Positions 38,441 through 52,855 of a DNA stretch of 64,000 bases are shown here, piece by piece; position 1 is the stretch's first letter, and each line of letters opens with the position of its first letter. The notes below the pieces were generated by a model. That model was not told where the DNA came from, searched no databases, and saw nothing but the letters and a program-made list of their open reading frames with translations. The translations under genes were made by a program, and so were the position numbers. This DNA comes from Larus michahellis (taxonomy: Eukaryota; Chordata; Aves; Charadriiformes; Laridae): assembly GCF_964199755.1 (NCBI RefSeq), contig NC_133930.1:58867962-58931961 (forward strand), in the 5' to 3' direction.

Positions 38441-40756
38441 CTCACCTGCAAATGTTTTTACATATTATGACTGGAGGCTGAATGCTTGCTGAAAACAAAA
38501 GTTCTTTTTGCTGTTGTTTTCTTCATCCATGTTGCCTTCATTATTCAGCACAGTGATGTGGACCGTAAGGGTGAGAAAAAGGATAAGATTACCATAATCA
38601 AAATGGTATGTATTTCTGTGAATTATCAGGATTTATTTAGTGTTCAAAATCAGTTTCATATTTAGTAATTATTAAATAAACTGCTGACACATGCTTATGA
38701 AGTATTGAAGAATAAGCTGTTACTGATCATGTCAGCAGAATCCATTTGAGGAAGCTGTTGATCAATTAGATGATGAGGAATGCATCCATTATAAAGTTAT
38801 ACAAACTAAAAAGAGCTAAATTCTGTCCTTAATAGCACAGTATTATATTAAACTTAATTGACAAACACTGAAGTCCAGCAGGCTTCCCCTGTTTACTTTT
38901 CCCCTCTGTTAAGAGTTAATGCTTCTAGCTATGCCTTTAAAACTTGATAATGACTTGGGGTATGTGTTGGGGATTCCTCCAAATGTATTAGAATAATATT
39001 CTTCTCACAAAAATGTTCAATAGTTTAGGATTTTTTTTTTATTTTTTCTTTTGTATGTTGCATTCAGAGAGGATGTTGGGATGCCCAGGAAGTTGTTCTT
39101 CATAACTTCAGCAGAGCTGTTGTTGTTAGGTAAGTATAGTTACAGGATTCTTCTCAAGTTTCTTTTCTGACGCAAAGTTAGCTTCACCCTTACTGCTCCA
39201 GCCTGGTTATATCTGAATATGCCAACAGTGTATTTGGTTACCTGCCAAAGTTCAAGTTTACGGAGCCAGCTACATCCACAGCTTAATTCCAGTGCAAGCC
39301 AGTTTGTGTTCACGCTGCATGTTGGCAGTAGGCAAGTTTGGCAAGCACACTCAAGCCTCAAAATCATTCAGTGTATTTTTTGCAGCTCCCTCTGACATGT
39401 CCTTTCAGTGCCCTATATTCACCCTGCAGGCGTCTCAATATTCTCTAGCAAGTGGCGTGCTACAGTGAACTGCCTCAGCCCGTGTCTTGCCAGCTGCAGG
39501 TAAGATGCACCAGCAGCTGCAGCAGGGAGACAGTTGAAAGCTATCTACAGCTTTGCACTGGGACCAGAGACTTCAAGAAGTGGCCATTATGCCTTTAAGT
39601 AGACAGACCCCAAAATAAATGAGTAAAGACTCATGCAAATAGATAGACTCTGAAACATGATGCTCTCGGAGGCAGTATGCAGGTGACCAGGAGCCGTTAA
39701 GCAACTGTCCAGGGGTGCTTTGAGAAGCAGGGAGTTGGGACTCCTTGGGAGTCGGTGGCTCTAACTGTTGCTAAATCCTCACCCAGCTCCTGCGTGAGCA
39801 GATCCTGCTCCTGAACAATTGTGGGAACACAGCAGGACCTGAGAGCTGCCTGGCACAGAGACACTGCCTTAATTATCACCATGCTGATTCTGACAAGAAA
39901 GCAGCAGGTGTTTGCGTGTTTTTCCTTTTTCTTCCTTACGCTCTGTAAAGAGGTGAATAATTTTGGCTTGTCTTGCACGTGTGACTTCATGCATGCAGTA
40001 ATGCTAAAGCACAAAATTACTTAATATCCATTCCAGAAAAAGAAAATTAAGGCGTTCTCAGTAATTCAACATGATGCTCATAAACAAGGGTTTTGCTTTT
40101 TAATTATGCTGGCAGAATATGACAAAAACCTAGGTATTCACAGTGTTTTTCAGTAAGTAAGCGGCATACTGTTCTGCCTTGCAGCCTGGTTCTGCTTTCT
40201 AAGGCCTTTGGCTTTGGAAGTCCAAAAGAAAAGAAAAGAAAAAAAAAAAACAAACAACTGAAGAACACACAAGTTGTTTTTTTAAAGCAATTGACTGTAA
40301 CTCCTATGCATTATAATTGCAGGGTTAGGTTCTAATTTACATCCACCTTTTTCTTCCAGAAAATAGTAATACACCAAACAAGTCAATAAGCTCTATTATG
40401 TTAGAAAAGGACTTTTTGATGACATAACATAGATTTGCTTTCCGCTTAGTATAACCTCTCCATCTACAGCTAGAACTCTCAGATGCTAATTTATGCTAAA
40501 ATAAAAGTGAAGCCTTTAGAAAACAGCTATTCTCTTGATAAAAATATGGGCAGCAAACCAGGGAACGTATGTGTGATTACTATTGCATTGTATAGTTTCT
40601 TAAAGTTTCGTAAATCCTTAAGCTTTCCCTCAAAGCTTCATTTGATGCTCTTTTTTTGGAGGTAGAAATAACAGAAGAACCAGGAAGGGGAATGCTAATC
40701 TCTAATTTTACAAGGCTGATCTTTGATTTTATCTTTCCAGGCTTCAGGGGGGGCAC

Positions 40757-40780
40757 CAAAAAACAAACAAACAAACAAAA
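40757..40780. repeat. (CAAA)n microsatellite
   Basis: About five CAAA units with an A-run, read directly. It lies in intergenic sequence. Confidence 0.85.
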
Positions 40781-43179
40781 TCAACAAAATAATTTAACTT
40801 TATTATTGTGAATTAAACTTTTTTGGTATGAAATGCAGCCTAACAAAACTTACTACTAATAAAGCCTGCAAATATAAAACCAGTCCTTTTCTCCTAAGAC
40901 ATCATGACATTGCCCACCTTGAATAAAAATTTCAAAAAATGGAAACTTATTTGTGGCTTTCCTTTTGGAGACTGCTGTTAAAATATATTATCACAGGCAC
41001 TGTGCTTGTGACCTAGATAGGGAAATGGCAGGCAAGGAAGATAGCTTTTTTGGAAAGAATTCATTGCTGTCTATGTACCGGCAAATGCTTGCTAGAAATG
41101 AGCACAGGCACGTTCTATTGCACAGGCTCAGAGTGTGTTGTGTACAGCACTGAAATGGCAGAAAATCACTTGCTCTGGCAGGGCATTAGGGCCTCCATAT
41201 AGAAACCTCAACAGGCATCTTTGGAAAAATTAATCCAAGTTCAGGAGAGTGTAGAAGTACTACAGAGGTGCCCAGTGGAACTACAAGGAGAAACTGAGGT
41301 CCCTTGAGCTTAGACAGAGAGCAGATGAGAGCTCCTGAGCAGCACTAAGGTGGAGGGCTTTTAAAATAACAACATCAGTGCAGACTCTTAGTTTTCAGTG
41401 TCAGCCTCCGTATAGGACCTGAAAAATCTGGATGGGGTAGAAGAACTGGTACTAGGAGTAGTATCTTGAATTATCCCTGCTCTAGTAGGATTTTTGAGCG
41501 GCTGAACCTGAGTCACCTTTAAGAAGCACTAATTTGACTATATAAAGCACCTTAATGTTTTTGTCGTTGTCAGGAAGAAACAGAGGTGGGCCAAGCACAT
41601 CCTCCTGTGAGCCCTCAGGAGAGCTTCTCGTTCTCAGCTCTTGTTATGTTCTTACATAAAAACAAAATGGTGGCTTTGTTTCAGGTTATTCTCTCTAAAA
41701 GTCATAGTTAGGCAAACTGATAAATTTTTAAACACCAAGGTCGTAGTGGTCCTGTTCCATTCTCTTAGCATCTCACCAAACTCACCCTATGCTAATGTCA
41801 GCTTCATTGAAAAGGAGGCTCCTTTCCTTACGTTGGATCGGGTGGGTAGTGCTTAGGCTTAAAGCATCACACTGAGCACTCTTCAATGTGAAGAGGCTTT
41901 CACCTCTGAAAGCAGAAGAGATGAATCACTGAGTATATTGAAGGTGATGATATGACACTTCCCCCTGTCCCAGGATTAAAAGAGTGGAGCTAAATAAACG
42001 GGAGAGAACAGCAAATCTTAAATCTTCAATAGAATCTGTAATTTCCTGTCTAACATTGCAAGAGACAGATAAGGAATCCTCTGCCTCCCCTCTGCTCAGG
42101 ATATCACACTTTGGGGAAAAAACAGAGTATGAGATGAGCTGAGTTCAGTACCTTTGTATCAGAACAGGGAGGCTGACCTCTAGAAAACGCTCTTCTCCAG
42201 CTCTTATGTTGTTTGGGGAATGCTATGTCGTAGCAGGAATCTTGATGTGTGCTCCATTAGTTTAAGGAAAAATACTTATGATCTATACTTATTAAGCATC
42301 AATTTTTTTAGCATGTTAATGACATTTCTTACTGTGGTGGCAGCTAAAGGCTGCAAATGACAGGGCATAGTTTATTGGATGCAGTCTTAGATTGCGCTAG
42401 CTGCCGAATAGCTGAAATCTGTTTAAAATATTGTTACGAGAAAAAAGTTGCAAGCTGACAAATATAAGCTCTAGCCTTGAAATTCCTAGTAGTGATTACC
42501 TGAATGAAAGAAGCCAGAAATAATGATTAGGGATATAGACACAGCAAGGGCAAAGGAATCCTGACTCCTTGCTTGCTTATTTACTATTACAGGTGAAATA
42601 AAGACAAATATAGCTAATAATAGACTAGAAACATTACCTTTCATATAAAAATACCTTTAGGTAATGATATCAAGTGTTGCATGCTGTCCATGTCCCAGGA
42701 ATAGGGAGGAAAATGTTGTCCCCCCCCAAATATTTTCCCATTGTACTGCACAGTTATGCCTTCAGGTGCATCTCCAGCCTTACACAGTTTGGATAGTTGG
42801 TTGTTGGCTTCACCTCCACCACCCTCGCTTTTTGAAAGATTGATCAAGGAAAGTGACAGAGGATAATCTTTGACAGCCATCGAAGTCTGACTTGTCAGTA
42901 CAACCAAGACAAGCAGCGCATTCCCTTCTGCCGGACTCTGTGAGGCCGTTTTCTTTTGGGTGGCCAGATGGTACCCCTCCGTATCACTCCTGAAGTGCCC
43001 TGGTCCCAGCCATCTGGAAAGAGCTCTACATAATGGAAGCAATGGAACAGATTATTTGAGGAATGATTTCTAGTCGTTGGTGTGTTAATTAAGGGAAATC
43101 TGCAATTTATGTTTCTTGACCCAGGGGAACATTCCTGCCTTTGTCCACAGGGCACTTGGCAGATCTTTGTAGCCCCCTT

Positions 43180-43209
43180 CTGCTATGGCTGCCATTTATG
43201 CCATAGCAG
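43180..43209. repeat. Hairpin with perfect 10-bp arms
   Basis: CTGCTATGGC (43180-43189) pairs exactly with GCCATAGCAG (43200-43209) across a 10-nt loop. A second strong hairpin lies about 70 bases downstream. Confidence 0.8.
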
Positions 43210-43278
43210 CTTGGAGGCACAAGATACCACATGGTATATAAAGGGTTTTTTAATAATGGTACAGTGTTGTAATTATTT

Positions 43279-43315
43279 CATCACCACAGCCAAAGGCTAC
43301 AAGGCCGTGGTGATG
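43279..43315. repeat. Hairpin with 13-bp arms, one G-U type mismatch
   Basis: CATCACCACAGCC (43279-43291) pairs with GGCCGTGGTGATG (43303-43315) except at one position, with an 11-nt loop. Together with the hairpin just upstream it suggests a decayed structured element. Confidence 0.75.
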
Positions 43316-45613
43316 CATTTTGCTTAGCACAAGCCAGAAAGATTAGGAGCCATTTGAATTTTCTAGCCTACATGAAAAGTCAGGATGCTCACAGGAAAAC
43401 ACTAAAAAGTATGCTCATTGCCTTCTTTGTGGACTGCGAACACTGTCTGTTTCGCCTAAAATAACACCTCGACGTTCTGCCTCAAAGCAGAGGAGCTCAA
43501 ACAGACTGGTTTACTCTGAGCCAAGTTAGTGTCCCGGTCAGAACTGCACAGAGAGTGATTTAAGTGCTATTTAATGCTATTTAGCTGGAACTCTGAAGGG
43601 CCTGTCACCAGGGCAAGTGGGGCAGAGCAAAGCCAAATGCTCTAATGGGGCATTGAGGACAAAGGACTTGCTCGGTAGAAATTAAATGAAAATTCATCAG
43701 GATCAGCCTACTGTCATGACCCTCACATCTTCCAGCCGGGAAGGAGGAGTTCCCGTGCAGGACAGGAGCCAGCGGTGGCCAGCTGCAGGGTGAGCCATCC
43801 TGCTGGGGGGGAACGTGCCAGCACAGCAACCCCGGCTGTGTGCGGGCGGGCAGCCAGTGGCCGTGATCAGCAGGAATGGATCTGGGTTTTTCCACCGCCC
43901 CATAAAGAATGGATCTTTGCCTACTCTCTTTGTGCATGCCTGCTAACACTTCACCCTGTGAGGAAAAAATAAATGAGCGTTGTATTAACAATGGCATTCA
44001 TACAGGCCCTTCCCTACACCGAAATAAAAGACCAGTTTGACCACACACCGACACTTAAAAACCCAGATTTTATTTTTCTGTCATGTTTTTGCTTCCTTTT
44101 GTGATTAATCCACTTCCATGTACAAACATGCACGTGCATGTTATTCTGTGTTTGTATTTCAACTGAAAGCATTACTGGTATTTTGACGGAGGGGGTGGAA
44201 TTTTAATGGACACTTTCAACGGTAAAGAAAACGGACTAACTAGACTACCTTTGGAATCCAAAGCTTTTTTGCTTTAATCCAAGTTTTGCATAACCACAAT
44301 TCTTGGAGACAGCCATAGTCAAGGTAATCCAAAGGAGAATAAGACACAGGTTTATTTTATCATCAGAGGAATTTCTTCATGTTTGCCTTATGATCACCTG
44401 ACATTTTAAACACTTGCCCATGCGGAGATGCCTCTTTGAAACTTGTGGCATGAGACTGTAAATCTGTAAATTTTCTGCACTCTCATCCCAAGGCCACAAG
44501 CCAAACTGACAAACTGACACACTATTCCAAGTCCTGGATGTTCTCTGCAGTTGGTTACATGAAGTTCAACAACAGTGTAAATGTCAGTTTCATAATAAGC
44601 AAGCTTTTTCCTCATAAATTTTGCATAACATACAAGTAGCTATGTAAGCAGGAGGATTTTGCAAAGCGGATTTGCCAGAACTCACACTTGAGGCCATTGC
44701 TCAGAGACTGTTAGTTGCTAAATGCGAATGAGTCACAGTGAATTTCAGAATGTCTCTCTTCACTATGGCCATGCCCTCTTAAATGTGAAGATTCATTCAA
44801 CTGGTGAACTATATTTTGAGCTATGCTTAAATGTGTTTAGGCTTATAAAAATTCTGAACTTTCTTATTAAAAAAAAAGGTAAAATGCACATAATTTCAAA
44901 CACATGCTTTCCGTAATCACAACAAGCTTAGTACCCATATGAGTGATTTGGAACCACTGCTTCTAGGTGTAAACCAGTACTTTTACTTTGTAGCACCTCT
45001 GGCATTTTCAAGGGCTTATATTGTGCTTATAAAGCACAATTTTGTGACTTCTTTTTGATTTTATGCACAAAATGAGCCTTCTACACTCTTGAGATCTCTA
45101 GAATCTAACGTCCTAGTTCCATTAGTATTGCTTCTATGCTAAAAAGAATAGATTCTGCTGAATTTGGGCCACGGTGTACTGGCTAACTGAATAGCCAAAA
45201 CATGCCCCAAATTACTTATTAATCAAATGAAAGGCTGGAAAGGAAATACGGGAGGATTCTTTCTTTAAATGTTAGGTCCTCTTCAGCAAAATGCCGGTTT
45301 CAAACATTACTAATCCAATCTCCTGTTCCTATTATGCATAAACAAGGATGGTAAGAATCATGATGTATTTATTTTATATGATGTATTTTTAAAATAGAGG
45401 AACTGTTTCCTTGTAGAAGTTTGCTGAACTGATTTCATGATTGATATTTCATACACATACTTTTATTCACACAAACATCATATCTTTTAAATGAAAACAT
45501 GCTTTTTTTAAATTGCTTTGAAAATTTTTTTCTTCTTGAATGTAATTGTAAGTGATAAAACATACTATTTAACTTTTCCCTTAGAAAGTTCCCTGTGGCT
45601 GTACAGGATTTGC

Positions 45614-45631
45614 TTGGTTGGTTGGTTGGTT
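45614..45631. repeat. (TTGG)n microsatellite
   Basis: About four and a half TTGG units, read directly. Intergenic. Confidence 0.85.
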
Positions 45632-47094
45632 TTTCCCTTCAAGATTCTAGATTCTCTGGACAACACATTTTATATAAATTGGTTGGTATTTTTGCCAAAA
45701 ATACATTTTTTGGGGGAAAACGTCTGTTCTCAAGAGCTATCTACTATTTGCACAACTTATTCCAGCTACATATAGCAGGAAATCACCTGGTAAAAGATAG
45801 TGTTTTCAAAATTGTAATGGAATTTTCAGCAAGTAATTCAGAAACTAAGTAGAAAGACAAAGACAATTTCTTTCACTGTCTTTTCTAATAAAGAGTACAA
45901 AATAAAATGCTGTAGTAATAACTTGGTCAAGAAGACATTGTGTGATGGTTTGAATTATAAGGAAATGCTGCCAGAAACCATCAGCCTGCAACCACAGTAT
46001 CGTTTCACAAGGTGGCACAATTACTCTTCATAATGTGCATCTGTATTTTATCTCAGCTACCAGTGAAGTGGTTAACATGTAATCAGCCTCCCATTGTAGC
46101 TGTAAAAAAGCCTACTGGTATTCAACCACAGAAAGCATAAGCAAGGTAGATAGTCTTTGGGCTCAGACTAAGGCTTGTTGAAATCAATAAGCTTTCCTGT
46201 GTCTTTGGTGGGAATTTAGTAGTTTATCCACAGCATGTTTATAATTGCTTTTAACTTCCAACCTTATTTTTACAGAGAAAATTTTCTGAAGGACTGTGTC
46301 CCCTGCGTGCAGTAACCTACCTTTCTTTGATTTGAATTGGACAATTTTTCTATACTATTATGCAGCAGATATGACACACTTTCTGGTGTGGTTACTACCT
46401 GAACCCACTTGGACTAATTTGTGTAGCAGTCTTGTCTGATGGACTTAACGATGCTACACAGGCTAAGTAGCTCTTTTCTTATTTTGGCCATCACTCTGAA
46501 AGCTGGTCTTGAAAAAGCAACACATACTGTTCATCAAGCATTGCAATTGCAGTTTTAAATAACTGCACCGAGTAAACTAGAGAGGTCATTTTAGTGACAA
46601 ATAAGGGAATACTATGAACAACAAATATTTGCCCAACTCCACTTAGCTTCAGTTCTGAAAAATTGCCTCAGATGATCAATTCAGGTCCTTCAAGCAATTC
46701 CCTTTGAAACAGACACCTAGGCACAAACATGGCTTTTAACTCATTACTTCTGTGGAAAAGGCTATGGGGACCTAATAGAATAAACCAATTAATATCTGTT
46801 TTCAGGTGAGGAATTTGCCTCCCCCTCTTTGTCCCAGAATTGTCACATGAGTTTCTGATGCCACTAGTACACATGGTAGGGATGCAGCCATCTCTCAGCA
46901 TCACCAGGTGCCGATTTGCAAAAGCAGAAAACATGCTTTTCATTATATTGAGTATCCAGACTATACATTGCCTAGAAAATGTTTGGCGGGGGGGAAGAGA
47001 AATTTAGAGTTACAGTTCTTCCATTTCCCAAACCCCTTTAAAAGCTTTCTTGCCAGGCTTTCTAATCCTGTGCATGATGAGCTACAGCAGATAA

Positions 47095-47888
47095 CATAGA
47101 ATCATAGTATCTTGGAATTGCCTAGGTTGGAAGGGACCTTTCAGATCATCTAGTCCAACCGTCAACCTAACCCTGACAAAACCCATCACTAAACCATATC
47201 TCTGAGCACTACGTCTACCTGTCTTTTAAACAGCTCCAGGGACGGTGCCTCAACCGCTTCCCTCGGCAGCCTGTGCCAATGCTTAATAACCCCTTCAGTG
47301 TTCCTAATACCCAGTCTAAACCTCCCCTGGTGCGACTTGAGGCAGTTTTCTCTTGTCTTATTGCCTGTTACTTGGGAGAAGAGACTGACCCCCACCTCTG
47401 TGCAACCTCCTTTCAGGTACTTGTAGAGAGCAATAAGGTCTCCCCTCAGCCTCCTTTTCTCCAGACTAAGCAATCGCAGTTCCCTCAGCTGCTCCTCACA
47501 GGACTTGTTCTCTAGATCCCTTACCAGCTTTGTTGCCCCTCTCCGAGCACACTCCAGTACCTCAATAACTTTATTCTAGTGAGGTGCCCAAAACAGAACA
47601 CAGTACTTGAAGTGCAGCCTCACCAGTGCTGAATACAGAGATACAATCACTTCCCCAGTCCTACTGTCCACAATTTCTGATACAAGCCAAGATGCTGTTG
47701 GCCTTCTTGGCTACCTGGGCTTACAACCAGATTATACCAGGCGGCTGTTGACCAACACCCCCAGGTCCTTTTCCGATGGGCAGCTTTCCAGCCACTCCTC
47801 CCCAAGCCTATAGTGCTGTATGGGGTTGCTGTGACCCAAATGCAGGACCTGGCACTTAACCTTGTTAAACCTTGTCAGGTTCCCACCA
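47095..47888 (-). mobile_element. CR1 LINE 3' portion, inverted
   Basis: Read on the minus strand, this is the end of CR1 ORF2 and its 3'UTR. On the + strand it starts with 'AGAATCATAGTATCTTGGAA' and continues through 'TTGGAAGGGACCTTTCAGAT' and 'CCTCCTTTCAGGTACTTGTA'. It ends in coding-region sequence around 47760-47880 ('CCAGGTCCTTTTCCGATGGG'). Stops and indels break the frame. Its inner end is the reverse complement of part of the CR1 copy at 52.66-52.80 kb. Confidence 0.93.
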
Positions 47889-50800
47889 TGATATCTGCCT
47901 TTTTAGCCTTCCGCTGATTCTTACCCATAAGCACTCAACCCTGTTGTCACCATCAGTAAGCTCAAGACAACCAAAACATTCCCCAGCACACAGAGCCACT
48001 GTAGCGCCTCTCCTTCCTGGCCTATCCCTTCTGAAGAGTTTATAGCCATACAATGCTGCACTGCAGTTACATGGATCATCCCACCATGCCCAATGTCTCT
48101 AGCCATCCTTCATGAAGGGGGGAACTACCTACAAACACCATGTTTTTCTTGTTAAAAGAAAATTATAATGGTTCACAGAAGAAACACCACGTATTTAAAC
48201 TGCTTAATACCAACAATAGCAACAGGTAGCCCTGTAAATTGGGGTGGGGTAGGGGTTTGTGCATGCATGATCTTTCTTTCTCTTTCATTGTCAGTTTTAT
48301 CACAATTAAAAGAGTTTAGAATGTAAAATTATGTTTTTATTTCCATTCTTCTTCTCGAGCCCTTACGAGGGTAATTCAGCATTTGGACAGACTGCCTTCT
48401 CACTTGACTGAAAATTTCCACTCAAGTTCCAGTTTTCTGCAAGCTAATAGTCACAAGACCTTTTAAGCATGGTAGAGAAATACCTCTTTTTACTGCCATC
48501 CATCAACAAAAATGAGGTAGTGTCCTGACTTTTGTTGAAATCCTGAAACGTGCTTTTGATTGTCACAACCTCTACAGGTGAAGAAATATTTTACAGGGAG
48601 GCTAGTAAGCAGAAAGTAGCTACTACACCTTAAACTAATATGACTAACACTTAAGTGTTAAGCAGCTGAGCAACAATATTTCTGTTCTGATTAGAGTTCT
48701 TGTCTGTCAAATTCAGTTCACATACATAGCTAGCTATGCAGCAATCCAACACTGCTGTTGGATATCTCCGTAATTTAGTGCCTGATTTTGTACAGAAGTG
48801 GATAAGGAGCAGTCATAAAACTTGGCTTAGCTGTGGGGATGGCAGTAGCTGTCTGGGAAATACTTGGTGATGTGTTTGTGGTGATAACATCCCAAATTAC
48901 CACTGCAGTTTTTTCAACCCCAGCCAAAGTTAGCACATCAAAACACTGATGTAGACAAAGCTGTAGCTGGTCAACTGTAGCATGTGTCCACAATTTCATT
49001 TTCAGTTAGGTCAAACAATTTTTTGTGAGACTGCTTTATGATTTTAACCAGTAAGTTTATTGTCACAAGGTTAAAACAGCATAGCAATTTCAAATAGATA
49101 ACTAAACCAATTTCAGCTAAACTAGTAGAAATTCTGTGTATATATATACACCTAAATGCTTCATCCTAAGTTATTCATACATTAAACATGTTAAAAGTTT
49201 CTAGAAGTTGTCCAGTAAAAATATTTTCAATTTTATAATACTGTATTCCTGATAACCATTTATTTGTATATTTTCATTATATATCATGTAGATTTGTAGT
49301 AATTTAAGAAGGCATGAAAAATATATCTATGTGTTCAGGTGGACAATTAATTATGCTGTGGTACTGTTCTGAAATGGTACCATAATTACTAATATTTTAT
49401 TAAGATCTCCCAATATGAATTTCTCCTGCAAGAACATGCATTCTTTGGTTTAATTTTTAAACATTCCAGGCAGATCATATGCTGTGTCTCAGTATTTTGT
49501 GTCCTACTAGTCTAACAACGCAATGTATTAACCATGAGAATTTTCAGAAATAGTAGCAGTACACAGATGAAACAGCAAGATCTGCTTTTACTTGAGAGGT
49601 TTAGTGAAACAGAACACTGCAACTTATATTCCATTTTGAAAGGTCATTCTCATGTAATTGCTTTTTGTATTTTGAATGATCCCTACGAAATGGCTGATTT
49701 TTTAAAATAATGCTATTCATATGCATTGAGAACCACATTTTTCAGGATTAAATTATCTGTGCTTTATAAATACTTACTTTGTATTCTGTGGGTCACTGAA
49801 TGGTTAACTGTATTGATTTCATTGAAGGCAATGCCAAGTCTCCTGTTCAAAGAGACAATAATTTATCCATAAATCTATGTGTGGTCCCTCCCTACCTATG
49901 CAGATCTTTCTCAACTGGAGGTTTATAGTAGTAGAAGCATTATGAAGTTCAAAGGCAAGAATTTCATATAACCTTTTTCTTTAGTACACTCTCACCTGTG
50001 AATATTAAGTGTTCCACAACAGTCTATTTGATTTTGACTGTCATGTCGGGTTATGAGGTAAGATTATCTTTCTCTGTGCATCTCTCTACCGTGCTTTTTA
50101 ATCAGCGGAAAAAGCATCTTATCCTGGAGTTGTGTTGTATCTAGCGAAGCTGTCCTAGGTATCCTTTTTGAAGTTCTCCTAGTCTGACAGGATTGTTGTT
50201 TTTTTTTCCTGGAGCACGCTGCTTGGAAGGTCAGAGCAGAAACACATGGGTTGTTCTATTGTATTTCCCTAATGAGCCCTGATGACTTTTCAGTATTCAT
50301 AAATACTGTTTTATGTGGGACAGATTTGGAAGAGGACTAAATGATGAAGTAGATGATATAACATGGCATTATTTTCTGTTTGATTTCTCACCTTGACTGG
50401 GAAATGCCTTGCCTCCGTTCATGGAAGTCTGTGGGTGAACTTAAGTATCATTCTGAGTGGGAAACAGAACTCTCTGATTTGAATTATACCAGTAAGCTTG
50501 TACCACCTTTATGCTAGGAAAAAAAAAAAGAAAAAATTGACCCCAAACTTCTATGAATTCTGGCTAGGCGCTAACCTCAACCAAGGCAAACAAACAAGAC
50601 CATGAACAGGAGAATGTCCAACTAGATGGGGGATGTTTTGATGAAGAGTAGAAGGGCTATGCAGTGACACAGAATGGAGTCATATATACTTGACAACATT
50701 TTGCTGACAAGAGTGTAGAACATAAAGAACACACACGAGGTATCCACCTACTTCGTAATTTTCAAACCTAACCCAGCTCTTTCTAAATATCCTTTTAACT

Positions 50801-52059
50801 GCCTTCGTAGATTTAATTCAACATCTGAATTCAGAGAAAAATATAAGCTTTTTAAATAAAAGAAATATGTGATACGAGATTTATTAAAGAAGATTTTTTA
50901 GTGAGTTGCCTTGCATGTCTTAAATCAATCTGTGGCACATAATCAGTAAAACTATAACATTCAACCAAAGTTAAAAAGTTCCAAGTTGCACCTTTCTGCA
51001 GCTGTAGCCTGTTATACCTTGTAACTTAATGTATGCATTTTAGGAAAGCTGTTAAATTGGTTTCAGACTAACAAACAGATATTTAAATCTGTAGAAAAAA
51101 AGGTCAGGAACTGACAGAAGAAGCAGCAGTTTTTTAATGGAAGGTTTCATATCTTCTCTTTAATTCTTTTTGCATATTTTTAAATTAACAACTGGATTGC
51201 TTTAGAAAAAACTAAATATTGTTGCAAATGCAAGCAGGCAGTATCAAATAATTTTTCCATGATTCCATGTTTTTATGTGTTTATAAGCTATCGTTTGTTA
51301 GCATGTGAGTAATAGTTTCATTCGGATATACCAGTCCCCATGCTACAATTTCTGTTCTCCCTGTGTAACATATACCATCCGATATAGTACAAATAAGAAT
51401 AAGGCTCAAATCTCCACTAAAACAAAATGAAACAAAGTATAATAAAATACGATCACGTAGCAAGTACTGGGGCACAAACAATGTGCTGAGGGGCCGTGAG
51501 GGGCCTATTTCCTTTTCCAAAATGGACCGAAATAATTTGGCAAAAATGTTCACAAACCAACTAACTACAGCGCAATTCATCTAGGAATCATGAATTCAAG
51601 TTAGGTGATGAAAAAAAACCTTTGTGGAAATACTTAGCTTTTTCCAAGCTATATAACGTCGTCTACTGGATACCAGCACATTTTTAATGTTGAAGTAAGG
51701 GCATAAAAAGATACAAGGGTTAAAAACTGTCGTTCAACAAATTCAGGCATGAAACAAGGTGATATACTCCAACTGAGGTAATTAAACTTGGGAGTGCTTT
51801 ACCAAATATAGGAATTAATTCATGGGTGCTTCAAGTTCTACAATGATGTTACCTTACATTTGAGACTTATTTTTCTGATTAATTCTTTAGGCTGTGTAGG
51901 GGAAGGGGAAAGGAGTTGCTGTTTCTGATTCTTCTGCTCTTGTCTTTCACTGGCTTGCATTAGTCTCAGAAGTGTAGTACGGCTAGTGGGACTAGCCGAA
52001 AACAGGACAGGAGAGAGAGGGGACCAGTGGTCAATCGTAGCACAATATCTACCAGAAAG

Positions 52060-52855
52060 GCCACAAGAAGGATCTGGGGAACTACAGGCCTGTCAGCCTG
52101 ACCTCGCTGCTGGGGAATGTTATGGAGCAGATCGTCCTGCGTGCCACCACATGGCACACACAGGACAACCAGGCGATCAGGCCCAGACAGCATGGGTTTA
52201 CGAAAGGCAGGTCCTGCTTGGCTAACATGATCTGCTGTGACAAGGTGACCTGCTTAGTGGATGAGGGACAGGCTGTGGATGTTGTTTACTTGGACTTTAG
52301 TAAAGCCTTTGACAACACTTTCCACAGCATTCTCTGGAGAAACTGGCTGCTCGTGGCTTGGATGAGTGCACTGTTTGCTGGGAAAAAAACTATCTGGATG
52401 GGTGGGCCCAAAGAGTTGTGGTGAGTGGAGTTAAATCCCGTTGGCAGCTGGTCACAAGTGGCGTTCCCCAGGGCTCAGTATTGGGGCCTGCTCTCTTTAG
52501 TATCTTTATCATTGCTGTGGATGAGGGGATCGAGTAAGTTTGCAGACGACACCAAGTTGGCCAAGAATGTTATCTGCCGGGGGGGGGTGTGGCTCTACAG
52601 AGGGGTCTGGACAGGCTGGATCAATGGGCTGAGGATCATTGTATGAGATTTAACAAGGCCAAGTGCCAGGTCCTGCACTTGGGTCACAACAACCCCATAC
52701 AGCACTGTAGGCCTGGGGACGAGTGGCTGGAAAGCTGCCCATCGGAAAAGGACCTGGGGGTGTTGGTCAACAGCCAGCTGAGTATGAGCCAGCATGTGCC
52801 CAGGTGGCCAAGGTGGCCTAAATGATTAACCCTAAATGATTCTATGACTTACATG
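52060..52855 (+). mobile_element. CR1 LINE ORF2 fragment (reverse transcriptase, broken)
   Basis: 'AACTACAGGCCTGTCAGCCT' opens the recognisable part. Translated pieces include RPRQHGFTKGRSCLANMI, then [20 protein letters not shown] (reverse transcriptase with its metal-binding Asp), [10 protein letters not shown]-like DNA and [10 protein letters not shown] (the catalytic FADD box). These lie in different frames because of indels, so it is not functional. A large internal deletion joins the late ORF directly to the terminal GATTCTATGA at about 52840. The segment at 52660-52800 repeats the inner end of the copy at 47.8 kb in inverse orientation. Confidence 0.93.

Noticed and set aside
42641-43042. 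133-codon minus-strand frame
   Set aside because: The translation has no family resemblance, includes low-complexity Gly/Glu runs, and no neighbouring exons are in phase.
43605-43997. 130-codon minus-strand frame, with open forward frames over the same bases
   Set aside because: Locally GC-rich sequence open on both strands, no recognisable domain and no supporting splice pattern.
52122-52825. Open frames of 100, 73 and 78 codons resembling a reverse transcriptase gene
   Set aside because: They are frame-shifted pieces of a CR1 retrotransposon fragment with an internal deletion, not a host gene or an intact element.
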